A stretch of DNA of 64,000 bases from Rachycentron canadum (Eukaryota; Chordata; Actinopteri; Carangiformes; Rachycentridae). This document shows, one piece after another, positions 46,910-58,439 of the stretch (positions within the stretch are counted from its first letter, which is position 1; the number at the start of each line of letters is the position of its first letter). The notes below the pieces were generated by a model. It did not search any database. It was not told where the DNA came from and worked only from the letters and a program-made list of their open reading frames with translations. The stretch is from the NCBI GenBank assembly GCA_038496675.1, contig CM076659.1, positions 17,430,219 through 17,494,218 of the forward strand, in the 5' to 3' direction. The position numbers were made by a program, and so were the translations under genes.

Positions 46910-48520
46910 TCAGTTAGTCGTTTAAAGTCAAGTTACACTCAACTCAACTTGTAATGCTTCTAATAAAATATCTGTCACTCTAAAACCAGACAGATTAAAG
47001 CCCTGACAGCCGAATGAAATTTTGAATTTGTGCTTAATAAAGTGTATGTCCTAATGAGCCAAGATTTTAAGAAATTATCCTCTATTTTTCCCCTTATCAA
47101 CAAAGACAATGTTTTGTCATGTTTCATTGCACAGGTTTATATCTAAACATCAAAAGAGCAGTAATGTAGTTAAACAACAAGGATTGCTTAGGAAGAAATG
47201 TCTTGATAGCTTCATGTATTGTAAAATGTGTTTACATACACTCTAATAATGTGACTGTAACCAGAGAAAGGTAAACACCTAAACTGAGTTACTCTCTGAC
47301 TTGAGGCCATGATTGGAAAACGCATTACTTCACTTTCAGAGGCGGGTCACTTGTCAAATGATGTTGAATCATAAAACAACATATAAACAGTGGAGTCATT
47401 CATTTTGGCAGATGTCTGTGCAGTGAAAGTGATGTGAGAGACTTTCTCCAATTTTTTCCTCTTAATCTCTCACAGTTAAACCACCATCTACATCAGATCA
47501 GTCAACGTGATGATTAGGCTGCTTCACAAGCTCATCATGAGATCAGACAGTGAAAGTTTTATCCAAAGAAATGCACATGATGGTAAACTTGACCTAGTTT
47601 GACTTGCATCTAGGTTGAGTGCAGTTGCCACTTTTGCAATAAGCTTTTTAGGAACTTCACATTAATGTTTAAGACACTGTCAATGAGTGAACAGATAGGG
47701 GGTTGGTGTCAGGTTTAAAGCAGGATCTAAACACTGATTGGCAGTACAGGGACAGGACAAATTCCCAGTAACAGCAGTAAAGCTCATGCTGTATAGTTTA
47801 TATTATTTGCATTTGCAAGTTATTTATTACTGTGTGTGCCTTTTATGTGAATGTGTGTGTCATTACTCTGCAGTTGATGGTGACAGATAAAGTGCAAAGA
47901 AACTGTGACTGTTAAGATAGAGAAGAATGAATAATGACCTGTAAGGTTATGAATAATGGTTTGATACAACATTGGTTTAACTTAGTATTAAGTTTTACAC
48001 AGGGTCATGTCAGTATTATTTTAAACAATTGACAATGCCAGAAATGGACCAGTGAGCATTGAGAGGGTGGAAAACTTAGAAGCTAAATTCATTGTGGGCA
48101 TGTGTGTATTTTTATCCGGTATATATTTAGATAGATTTTTAGAGTGTATTTGCTGTTACATGCATTTCAACTTTGCTGATAGGTCAAATCAATGACTATT
48201 GTTTCACTTAGATATGGCCAATGCACAAATGAGAGAAATTGTATTTCTCCATTTATGTAAAGAAGAAAACAATACTGACCACTACCTCCTCCTTCACACT
48301 AACAGCACTTGGTCAGGTTTCCCTCAGATGTAATGGCTTTGTGTAACTCCTTCTCTCTGTCTAATTCTCACCTCTCCTGTTTCCTCTCTTCACCTGTGCT
48401 CAGTTCATAAGTGGCAGCCTTGCTAATTGCATCAGTAGTATGGAAACTCATGAATGTAGCTGACACTTGTAACAGTAGACCAGTAGGTGAGACCCACACT
48501 GAAATAGCGGGATTGTTTTG
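46910..48520. other. AT-rich non-coding stretch
   Basis: No gene or repeat family was recognised in 1.6 kb. Confidence 0.5.
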
Positions 48521-48522
48521 TT

Positions 48523-48545
48523 AAAAAAAAAAAAAAAAAAAAAAA
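48523..48545. repeat. poly(A) run, 23 nt
   Basis: An uninterrupted A run. It could be a retroposon tail, but the sequence to its left is unrecognised and no target-site duplication was seen. Confidence 0.9.
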
Positions 48546-48549
48546 CAGC

Positions 48550-51310
48550 ACTACCAAAATTTTTGTGTATAAATATTTTTATCAGGGGAAGTCCAGGGGA
48601 AAATCTTATTTAAAGGCACATTAAGCTATTTTCAGAGAGACATAACATCACCTAACATAGTTCTTACTGCTTAATTGAAAACAAACAAAAAAAATTATAG
48701 GTGGACAAGTTGTAGTTATGGTTTCATTTTTTATTTTTGGTTTTATTGGAGTCATTTAACATCACATTCTTCTCCACTGGCATTTCTGTTTTAGACCTCA
48801 AAGGGAAACTGTTGTTTATGGCTAAAATTCGCACAAAATATCAGTTACCAACAACCAATTTTTGTTTGCTGCAGACTTAAACATTTTTAGTTTGTGGCAA
48901 GGCTTAATGTTTTTCATATGCTGTATTTTATTGGTATGTCCTGCACTGTATAGCAGAGGAGACCAAAGTTGCACAGTGGTCACTTTTATGAAACCCGGTC
49001 TCTCTACAAATCCATATTGATCTATTCCTGGTTTCTGTAAAGGACATCAAAATCAAAATTCAATTAGAGTCTCATAGTGCATTTTGACTTTTTTATATCA
49101 TTATGGTGACACATTTCTAGGGTGCTGCATTTTCCAAAAACCCCATGGTTGGCTCAGTAATAGGAGTCCATGTGGAGACAGGCAGACAAACAGTCTGTGT
49201 AGGCCTTGCATGCTTAAGACTGGGGATTAGTGTGTGCGTATGTGTATGTGAGAGGTAGCTAGCTAGCTAAGTGATGCAGTGATGTCATATTCCTTGTGTT
49301 TTCACATGGGAACCTGATAGCTCTGAACAATCCAAGGCAAAGCAATTTTTGGCTCAAGCACACTTGACATAACAGAGAGATAATTGTAGACTTTGTGTCC
49401 ATGGACCCTCCAGAGATCCAGAGGATCAAACCCTCTAGGATTTCGGACACTTTGATGACACGTTAATGCCTGGAAAAACATTTACCGCCTCAGAGATCAC
49501 AGATGGAATGATGTAAATGTAATACGGTTCAAGTTAACTGCCCCCTGATATCAGGATATGATGTAAAGTTTAGTTAGCTAGTTTGGTTTTCGAGATACTT
49601 TGTCTTAACTCTTGCCAGGGTGTTGAATATAAAATACATTCATATTGTATTCCACTTTCACACCTTTGATCCACACAGTCGCCATTATATATGACACAAT
49701 GAATGATATTATTTTGTGTAATTTCGTAATGGGAACTCCAGTGCATAGTGACTGATTCCGGTGAGGTCAGTAGAATTCAGTCATTATCATTAAATGCTGG
49801 ACAACTGGAGTCTTTAGCCGATTTTCTGGACAGGAGTTGACATTAATGTAACTGTAATAGCAGTTTATATTGACCATGGATATTTTTTATATATATTGGT
49901 GAAATTTGTTGGCGCACATGTTATTTTTAAGCAATTGCACATGTTCACACCAGAAACATGGCCAGTACTGTATATTTCTGCACATGCAAAGCTATATTTC
50001 AAACTGCATATGGCTTCAACACTAAACTGTGTGTGGGACATAAGAACTAAGGATAATTCTACAAGAGTGATGAAGATTTTCAAGCACAATACCTTTAATG
50101 CTTTAGTTCTTCTATTCAATCAGTTATCCTGGCTGGATGTTTTTTTTAATTAAAACTGCAAAGAAATATAATTACAAAAAAAATGTCGATTGTGAAATGT
50201 GATGTACAGTTTCCTTTCAAATTTCCTGTCTCAACACGACAAACTTCTACTTCTAACATAAGTTTTGTTTTTTGTAGATAGACACTTTTGTCCACTCTGG
50301 CTGAGTTTAAATTGAAAATCAAAATCTAATAGTGTTGCCAATGCTATTATTTAAATTGGATTATTATAAACTGAAGCATATTCTTCCCAGTTTGTATTTT
50401 TCCCAGTGAAGAACTTAAGAAACAGTGGTTTTGGGCAATATGTGTAGCTTTCCCTTTGTTACTCTGAGAACTGCCAAACCTGAGTCTATAAAATAAATCT
50501 TTATTGTTGATGATCATGACATAGCATTCTTAACCTCTTCATGTTTCTACATTTTGTCCTTGACATGCAGTAGACCTGTCTTTTACAAGAAGGATAAAAA
50601 GAGCTTTTAAGGATGCCGGTTGCCTTGAAGCAAAGCAGAAATACCTCCTGGATTGTAAAACATCTTTGAAAAGTGTGAGACTGAAATGCGCAATTTTAAA
50701 GCTATGTTTAAACTTCACAGTTATCTTTATCATGCTTGACACCTGGTGTTAATGGCAAGTTTGGACAAGCAAGTTACTTTTACTTTTTTACTTTCCATAT
50801 ACATGATCACCAGTATTTGGCCTTTGGGTGTATTTGGTGTGTTTTAGTGGAAATATATAGTCATTATATTTGATCTATGTTTTCAGTCACAGCAGAATAA
50901 ATATAATGTCTAACATCATACAGATACATTCAGAAATGCCAAAGACAGTTGATGGGTTTGAACTGATTAATGGCAAAAAAGCCGATTGAGTTTAAAGTAC
51001 TGATTGCACAGAGATAGAAAGATATTATACACATTACCATACCATTACCAAGTATTGTGAATATGTCTAATAATAACTTAGCCAAAGAAGTGATGAATCT
51101 CAGCACAACTGCAGTCCAGCTGTAGAGCTGTCTTTCTGCATTATCAAAAACTCTATAAACAGATTCATCCCAGAATTCAGCACTTTTCCTCCATCATACT
51201 GACATGTTTATGAGCTGTCACATGCTTATTAGTCCTGTTGGACTGTGTTCTGATCACGCAGCTTATAATGAAGATGTATCCTTGAGTTATTTTAATTCAT
51301 TACTTGGAGT
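48550..51310. other. AT-rich non-coding stretch
   Basis: No gene, RNA or confident repeat. Overlapping open frames at 49865-50153 on both strands have no domain. Confidence 0.5.
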
Positions 51311-51319
51311 CTTGACAGG

Positions 51320-52060
51320 TTAAAAACACCAGCAGAAGCAGAAATAGCACTTGTAATAGTAATAGAAGGCATAATATCATCAGAAGTAGCATCATTAAAG
51401 TAGTAGAGGCAGTGACTGCAGACGTGATGGTGGTGGAGGTTATAGTGTGGGTTGTAGTAGTTACAAGTAGTGGTTATACTGATATTCAAATGTACAGTAG
51501 TAATGGTGGTTTTTTTTAATATATTATTAGTGGTTATACTATCTCAAAATGTTGGTGTATATCACTTTTATCTTAACACTTTGTTAACATAAGTTTAGCA
51601 TTAATGTATATTACAAAATGGTCTCAACTCAAGGACCGCAACTGGGTTTTTACTCACATTTTATGGTATTCATTGTTACATTGATCCAGATGCAGTTGAA
51701 AGTTTTGAAAAAGCAAATGAATAAAACTTGAGTTGAGGTAATAACACACATTTCATTGTGTTTAGATTGTATTATTGTGTTGGTTTTATTAGGTAACAAT
51801 GGTATTTATAGTCTTTGTAGCACTTACAGTAATATTTGTTGTTATAATGGTGATTTTTTTTTTCAACTTTTGGGCTTTTCTGGCAGAAGTGGCCATTAAA
51901 GATGTATGTTATAGTTGTGGTTATAATAGGAGGTTATAGTGATAGTAATTCTGCTTCTTATCGGTCTATTTTGTGTAACAATACTGGTATTAGTTATGTT
52001 TTTTATTACTATCTCACTGTAAACTGAATATGTGCTATTATTATTTATGCTAGCAGACGT
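51320..52060. repeat. decayed trinucleotide-like low-complexity region
   Basis: Scattered GTAGTAGT, GGTGGTGG, GTTGTTATAATGG and GGTTATAAT motifs, with TTAGTGGTTATACT-like copies near 51468-51482 and 51526-51540. It looks like an old GTA/GTT simple repeat eroded by mutation. Confidence 0.45.
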
Positions 52061-52151
52061 GTCATGTCTGTCTCATGTTATCAGTGCATGTAGGAGTTCA
52101 GCCTGTTCACTCTGATTTATAGCCCTGGGGTCTAACTGTGTATATTTACAG

Positions 52152-52209
52152 TCTCATGACCTGAGAATGACACCCACTGTGCTGAATGAGGAGGGGAAAG
52201 AGGGGCAGG
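52152..52209 (+). other. exon-like segment with start codon
   Basis: The acceptor TATATTTACAG (AG at 52150-52151) is preceded by a branch-point-like CTAAC (about 52133-52137). The donor is AGG|GTGAGT (GT at 52210-52211). The 58-nt segment holds an ATG at 52167 followed by 13 more open codons reaching the donor (M T P T V L N E E G K E G Q). No protein is recognised. The acceptor has a modest pyrimidine tract, and chance pairs are expected in GT-rich DNA. Confidence 0.2.
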
Positions 52210-52379
52210 GTGAGTCACGTACTGAAGCACACACACGCACACATTCACATTCAATGCTTCATCTTGTACAGTCACACAATGGAATACACATTTACTTTGA
52301 CAGCAAAGATGCTTCTGCCTGTTTTGCATCAGTGATCTGGTTTTGGATGCCTAAATGATTTAACTCTTCCTCTCACTTC

Positions 52380-53340
52380 CCAAGCATAGACAACAAGAAA
52401 AAGTCTCTTCATTAGGATATGAGTTTGTTAAAGTTGCAATATGTAACTTAGAGGTAAATGACACATCTATTGTTGTAATATAAGATGACCGCAGTTACAA
52501 TTTACTGTGATTAAGTTCAACTTTATTGGTGATTGCACTAAAAGTATTTAGGGAAGTGTAACTAACTGAAGTACAATTAGATCAAGGCATCTTGGGAACA
52601 CCTCCACACATCAGACAAATGACTCCTGGAAACTTGGGTTGAGTGAAGTGATGGATAAGAAAATGGCTGAGTGTTAAATAAGGTGACAGCTGCTTGTTTA
52701 CAGACCCCAGCATCCCGGGGTGATATGCTGGTGGATTGACACCTCAGCTTCAGGCTGTCACAGGCCCCTTTCCAGAGAGGCAAATGGTGCTTGGCAGAAA
52801 GTACAGTTCACATGGGTTTGATTAAACCACTGGTGATAGTTTGTACTTTCTCAGTGTTGTGCTAAAAAGGTCGAGGGGCAGTGTGTGTATGTGATTTACA
52901 TGTCTGTGAGAAACTCAACCGAGGTAAATAGCACAGCCTCATTTGTGGTCACTCTGCTCTCTCTTTTGCTCTGTTTCTCTTTTTCTAACTTCACTGACAC
53001 AACTTCACTTTTTTTTTTTAACAGTGGCTTCTTTTCTCCTCTTGTCTTTAAGTCTGTTCTTCTCTTATTCTCTGTATTTCTCTCTCTACCTTTCTTCTGT
53101 CTCTCTATTACATGCTCTTTTTCTCTTGGAGCCCTTACTTGAAATGAGTTATTCAAAGTTCTGGAAATATTAGCTTTCTTACCAATAGTGATATCCCAAG
53201 AGCTATTTATCACACGTTGCAAGACATGTTGCACATTCTTAATGTAACCACACTACTAATAGAAATAAAAATACTTCAATGTGTGGTTTAAGTGGGAGTT
53301 AAATGGTAGAACTTTTTCTTTGTGAACAACAGTTGACAAC
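52380..53340. other. non-coding stretch with pyrimidine tract
   Basis: AT-rich sequence plus a T/C-rich tract at about 52955-53130. Open frames there are compositional. Confidence 0.5.
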
Positions 53341-53652
53341 ATCCTGATGATTTATCTTCACAGTGAAGTTACCGAGTTTGCTGGCATGGAGGCCCCGCAG
53401 ACACCAACACCAGAAGTAGTGATCACTGATGATTTTTGGGAACCAGAGACACTGGACAGAGTTACAAATTTGTACAAATTGTGGTTTTACTCTTCTGTTT
53501 ATAGGTTTAACAAATGAGATATGTATTGGTTAGTCCTAAATCCAGCTCTGTATGAAACACAGAGACATCAGATTTCACTCTGATTTCATTCTTAAAAAGA
53601 AAGCAATAAGCCAGTTCTTCCAAAAATCTTGAACTATGCCTTTTAACTCTCT

Positions 53653-53658
<6 letters not shown>

Positions 53659-53695
<37 letters not shown>
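53659..53695. repeat. (CT)n microsatellite
   Basis: About 18 perfect CT units. Confidence 0.97.
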
Positions 53696-53698
<3 letters not shown>

Positions 53699-53889
53699 AT
53701 CTCTGTCTGTTCCTCTCTCTTTCCCTCTCTGTGTTTGGAGATTCAAGCAATCTGATTGGTCCGGTAGGTATAAATGCTGTGAAGCTCGACTTGGAGAAGG
53801 AGTCGCTGTGTTTTATGAGCCATTAAAGTTTTATTCATCCCTGCACTGAGGCAGCCTTCGGCCACGAGGTCACCATGCTTTAAATAAAC

Positions 53890-53975
53890 TCCCATCATTC
53901 CACTACCCCCTCCTCCCCAATATCTGCCTTGCCACCCCACCCCCCACCACCTCCAAACCCCTCCACCCACAGACT
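53890..53975 (-). other. C-rich tract with G-quadruplex potential on minus strand
   Basis: Runs of three to six C's separated by short spacers on the + strand (CCACCCCACCCCCCACCACC near 53933) give G-runs on the minus strand able to form a quadruplex. Confidence 0.6.
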
Positions 53976-53999
53976 TAATGGACTGTTTATTGTTTGATG

Positions 54000-55080
54000 T
54001 TCAAGTCCGACTTCATCATTTTTTCCCCTCTCTCGCTTGCTCTGTTTTTCACCCTTCCACTTGTTCAGTGGTGTAGAGTTTTGAGTGATGTGGTCGATCT
54101 GTATGTTTGTACTATATGTGTTGATTCATTTTGTGTGTGTGTGTGTGAGTCCATGCCTGTGCTAGCTAAATACAATCAGCGAGTCTCCTTTGGCATGATG
54201 TGTTTTCTTCATCAACTCTTGGGTACATACCAAACTATAAGTCTGGTGATATTAGATAGATATTCATTGTTAAAAACATCAATGAGCCACATCTGCACTG
54301 GATGACATGTACCTTTATTGCCATGAGTGCAGACACTGAGGTTTATTTTAAACACACCAAATGTCTAATAATCCACACCTGATAATAGTCCCTACTGTAT
54401 TTAATTCTTCCTAAAAACTTCAGAGCCGCCAGCTGTTTATTTAGCCTTTTATAAAAAGGGAACTAAATATTTGTGACCTCAGATGTATACCTTCAGTTGG
54501 GACCAATGGTCTTGAGAGACCATTGAGAGACCATGTTCATATATCATGTACATTGTAAAACACAGCCATCTCATTGACTTCAGTGAGACCACTGTGTTAA
54601 TGCAGTGGGAGTATTGAACCAGAGGGTGGTCTGTCAGAAAGTTGATCTTGGGCTAGCGTTTTAACACAAGGCAACATTATGTAGGAAGGTGCCACTCCTG
54701 TAAAATATGTGCAAACACACATTTCTGGTAGATTCCTTTGTAAAGTGAATGTTGTATTGACACTGCAATAACTTGTAAAATCTGTGGTATTATAAACCAC
54801 AGTGCGTACCTTGTCTGATAATCCATCTAACCTGTGGAACTATTAATCAAAGTGGATGACCTAGATCGTACCTGAAGTGATATGTCAAACCAACACAACC
54901 ATGTTTTTTTTTCAGTCGTCTTTTAAGTCAGGACTGCCAGTAATGCAGTGGAAGTTCTGGTCTTTTATGAGATTTGTTGACAATAAGCTTATCTTTATAC
55001 TTTAGAGATGCAATAGTTCAGCACCCTGGAGCTTGTGGAGCAGTTTTTGGCTGAAAGTCAGCGTGATAGAAGAGAAATTT
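54000..55080. other. non-coding stretch
   Basis: AT-rich sequence; the only structure noted is the duplication and inversion at 54504-54534. Confidence 0.5.
54504..54534. repeat. inverted copy plus 11-bp tandem duplication
   Basis: CAATGGTCT (54504-54512) faces AGACCATTG (54517-54525). The unit TGAGAGACCAT is duplicated exactly at 54513-54523 and 54524-54534. Confidence 0.92.
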
Positions 55081-55250
55081 GGGAGGGGGAGAGGGAGAGT
55101 TTACAGAGTTCCCCTGCATGTTGTGATACAGCTGACCCTATCCTCAACTTTGACCCTTGACTCCACCAGAGATCTGTCATGAGAGTGAGCTGCTTAACAC
55201 AAAATGGAGCCTGGTTCAAGAGTCAGAAAGAGAGGGAGAAACATAGACGG

Positions 55251-55253
<3 letters not shown>

Positions 55254-55298
<45 letters not shown>

Positions 55299-55315
55299 GG
55301 GGAGAGGGGGAGAGG
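55254..55315. repeat. (GA)n followed by G-rich purine tract
   Basis: About 19 GA units to 55292, then GGGAGAGGGGG-type purines. The strand then switches to a pyrimidine tract. Confidence 0.97.
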
Positions 55316-55400
55316 CGCACAGGCGACTCATTTATCTCCTCTCTCGACTACAGTTTTTTTCTTCCTCTCGTTTGCTTTCTCTTTTGTTTTCACTGCACAG

Positions 55401-55547
55401 AAACTGTTGCCCTTTCTTCCTATACATATCCTCTCTTTCTCTCTGGTCTCCCCCCAACCCCCTACCCCTCACCCCATCTTCTCTCCCTCGCCTGGTTGCT
55501 TTTGGACAACAGCATGCCATCATCAGCGGCCACCACCGCCACCACAG
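55401..55547 (+). other. putative exon with start codon, 147 nt
   Basis: The acceptor is a pyrimidine-dominated run ending TTTTCACTGCACAG (AG at 55399-55400). The donor is CACAG|GTACGG (GT at 55548-55549). An ATG at 55514 with A at -3 opens M P S S A A T T A T T up to the donor, with one base left over. The upstream part is pyrimidine-rich and would be 5' UTR. It lies about 1.2 kb left of the CpG island on the same strand. I do not recognise the protein; pyrimidine-rich decoys are a real alternative. Confidence 0.25.
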
Positions 55548-55549
55548 GT

Positions 55550-55760
55550 ACGGATTCATGGTAGCGAGGACCAGCAGGATTCAGGGAGGGAATTTGTGAG
55601 ACGAGGCTTTAATGAGAGAGAGGCCTCGTCAGCCAGCAAGAAATGTATGCAAATGAGATGCACACACCAAAAGGACCCTGGGTAGGCAAGGCAAGCGGCG
55701 GCCGAGCTCCCGCTGAGCTCTGAGGAAGATGAGCGGCTCAGGTCAGAAGAATGGCAACAA
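55550..55760. promoter_or_regulatory. candidate regulatory block with octamer
   Basis: A perfect octamer, ATGCAAAT (55647-55654), sits in a single-copy, CpG-retaining block (GGTAGCGAGGACC near 55560, GAGACGAGGC near 55597, GGCAAGCGGCGGCCGAGC near 55690-55707). GATGAGCGGCTCAG|GTCAG near 55728 is a weaker donor-like sequence. Confidence 0.32.
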
Positions 55761-55859
55761 AACACCTCCTACTCCTTTTCTTCTTCCTTTTCTTTTTCTT
55801 CATCCTGCATCTATGAATGAAGAGATGACACAAAATGGTTAACACATAAACTGAGACAA

Positions 55860-56700
55860 GGTTGTAGTGTTGCAACACAATGATGGTGTTGATGTGTTCT
55901 CATTTCTGGACTGCAGTTGCTAGGTAGATTTTTAAAATTGTTTATTTGTTAATCTTTGTAAACAGAAACTGGGATAGCTATCACATCTGCGTTTCACATC
56001 AAGGCTTTTTCCACCTTTTATGTCATATATTTTAACAGTAAAAATAAAAGCAGCACATTACTCTAATTGTGCTTATGGAAGTAATTTTGTTATTAGATAA
56101 AATTGATATTCATTTATTTTGACACTTAATTTGGTCATTTTCACTCTCAGCATTTGCTCATCAGAGTGTATTTAATAGTCCAAGATGTAAATTAATGACC
56201 TGATTTATTTCTATAATAAAATGCATTTGCCAACAATTTCAAAAGACAGTTGTGATTGGTGCTAAATTTGCTTTATATTTATTTTAGTGTTTTCAAGTAG
56301 CCTATTGTGTGTTATGTTTTTTTTTAAGTTTATAAATGCTTCTCATTTTGCACATCTTTGTTATTTCCTAATTTAAAAAAATTGGACCAAAATCATTTAT
56401 TATTTAAAAGTAATGTCAATGAAAATTGATATTAACTGAAGTTATTCTTTTAAAATACACGACAATTTTTCCAAACTTATATTTACTCTATAATAATGAT
56501 CTTTTAGTGTGTGTTTATTTTAGGTGACATAATTGCTGTTTTTAATCACAGTACTAATGCAAATTCACGCTCACAAACAGGAGATAATAAAATCTATAGA
56601 TTACTCCTGTTGCACACAAGTAAAAAATAAAAATTATCGTTCTTAATCTTAATTTATTTGAAAGATCTAGTTCACTTGCTGCTATGATGAAACAGTAATT
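55860..56700. other. AT-rich flank of the CpG island
   Basis: About 840 bp of very AT-rich sequence with no recognised feature, contrasting sharply with the CpG island that follows. Confidence 0.55.
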
Positions 56701-56739
56701 GAACCTGTCAGGGTTTTTTTTTTTTTAACCACCTCGCAG

Positions 56740-57264
56740 CATCAGCCGCTGCTTCAGCCGCAGCTCCTGCTCTCCTCTCACCTCCTCCTCGCTCGGGTCT
56801 CTCCGCTCGGAGCATCGCCCCTGACTTGTGCACCGTTGACTGGCCTGTCTGATCTGACTGCTGCTGCAAAAAGAGAAAAAGAAAGGGGGGGGGGGACGAA
56901 AACGAATAAAGGATGAGGCGAGACGTCGGCCCGACGTCGTCGATGGCGTTAACTAGTGGTTGTTAAACGCGTCCAGCCGCATCAGACGTGGAAACCTGTT
57001 TTTTTTTCTTTTTTTTTTTTTCTTTTTTTCCACCGTCGCCTTCGGCTGGAATAAACAAGAAGAAACGAGAGAAGGGGAAAAAAAAAAACCCATTGAGTCT
57101 TGGGAAGAAAATGAGAGTGGCACCTGATGATGTCGACTTTGACACGTGTTAATTGCTGCTCAGCTCTCCTCATTAGGGAGTCTCAAATTATTTTAGCGCT
57201 CCGGGCCACAACGCCTTGTTTGCTTTGCTGAGGACAGGAGGCAATCTGGCTCAAACCTGCCATG
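56740..57264 (+). promoter_or_regulatory. CpG-island promoter and putative first exon
   Basis: About 30 CpG dinucleotides lie in roughly 525 bp, far denser than anywhere else in the window and abutted by AT-rich DNA, as in CpG-island promoters. A perfect 8-bp inverted repeat with two GACGTC cores lies at 56922-56938, and an E-box CACGTG at 57143-57148. Near the right edge CTGCCATG|GTGAGA offers a + strand donor (GT at 57265-57266), so an exon ending at 57264 is plausible; the ATG there, with C at -3 and -2, would place the initiator at the exon's last codon. Upstream ATGs with short frames (57110-57151) would act as uORFs. The start site is unknown and no downstream coding exon is visible. 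Confidence 0.5.
56999..57030. repeat. T-rich run inside the CpG island
   Basis: T-runs broken by single C's, ending in CCACC. On the minus strand this produces lysine-rich and phenylalanine-rich open frames (56963-57173), which are not genes. Confidence 0.8.
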
Positions 57265-57279
57265 GTGAGAGGTTTGGTT

Positions 57280-57980
57280 AGAATTATCTGGCGTAAAATA
57301 TCACAATAAATAAAATCACAAACGAACCAAGCAAGATTTCAAATATATTGGCATAATAAAATATGTTAAAAAATAAGTAGCATATTTGTAGTTTATTTTT
57401 CTAATTATATATTCACGAGGCAGTGAAATGCTAACGCTTATATTATTAGTCTTTCATTTCATTTTACATAAATTATATATAGTATATGTATTATAACAAA
57501 TTGCACTGCCTCTATTTTGTACCCAGTTAGTATTTTCCCATGCCAACAATCAAGACATGAAGATATTTGTTTGATGCATTTGAGCATCATCTTTTTCTCT
57601 GAAAATCAAAGATTTACAGTGAAGTATTGTGAAGTATTGTCTCCATTGCTAAATCAATAACATGCTCAAAATTGATATCATTCCCAGATAAAAATGTCTC
57701 ATCAATAGTCTGACAGAACTGCTTCAGTGCACGCAGCTGGATTTAAGGCTCAAACTGATGTGACTTACACAAATACATTCACACATTCAAATGCTTTTCC
57801 TTGCGTGATTATATTCAAATGTGTGTCCATAGCCTTGACTTCTTTTTGTTCCTGCAGGATTCAGTACACACAAACACACACACAGACACACTGATTCAGT
57901 CCAGTGCTTTGGAGAACCAGCCCTCATCCATTCTGCTAGATTACTTGTTACCTGTTGACATGTATTTATATGGCCTTGCA
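57280..57980. other. AT-rich non-coding stretch, possible intron 1 start
   Basis: No recognised feature apart from a short CA run at 57868-57890. Confidence 0.45.
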
Positions 57981-57989
57981 TGGTGAATT

Positions 57990-58340
57990 ATAAAGCCTTT
58001 GTTATTGCCCTGGCTTGGGGTCGGCCACTTGTTTATGACACCAGTAATGGCGGTAATTGTTATTGTTGAGATTACCTGTCAAGAGGACCCAGGCGGCGAG
58101 CTTGGAGAAGGCGTCCCTTCCTTGACAAGGGTTGACAGGGGGACGGGGAAGAGGACAACGGGAGTAGAGAGATTGGGGATTGGGGGGGAGGCTGGGACAC
58201 CCTGATGACTTCTCCGCTGATAATCAGCTGCCGTGGCCTGTGGGATAATTCAGCTGTCAATGCCACCTAGCAGGGTCCAGCATCAGCCAGCCGACCCCAG
58301 CTGGCGTCATTCATTTGGACCGAAGATGGAGAATAGGGGT
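57990..58340. promoter_or_regulatory. candidate enhancer block with SOX-type sites
   Basis: Three SOX-type motifs lie within about 70 bp: CTTTGTT (57997-58003) and tandem ATTGTT at 58056-58061 and 58062-58067. CpG-retaining single-copy sequence (GGCGGCGAGC near 58092) and GCTGATAATCAGCTGCCGTG near 58214 follow. A G-rich stretch lies at 58137-58196. Confidence 0.37.
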
Positions 58341-58439
58341 GAAGGGACACAGGAGCAGGAGGAGACAGAGGAGCAGAGACAGTGTCTTCATGTCATGTCT
58401 AAGTTGGCCTTCAAATGCTGTAAATTAAAGCCATCATGA

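Noticed and set aside
48300..48545. Poly(A)-tailed retropseudogene
   Set aside because: The 23-nt A-run suggested it, but the upstream sequence has no recognisable gene similarity and no target-site duplication was seen.
55179..55685. 168-codon frame
   Set aside because: Arg/Glu repeats from (GA)n followed by Ser/Pro/Phe from the pyrimidine tract. Only the exon-like part at 55401-55547, in another frame, is worth keeping.
56963..57173. Minus-strand frames rich in Lys and Phe
   Set aside because: Produced by T-runs broken by C inside the CpG island.
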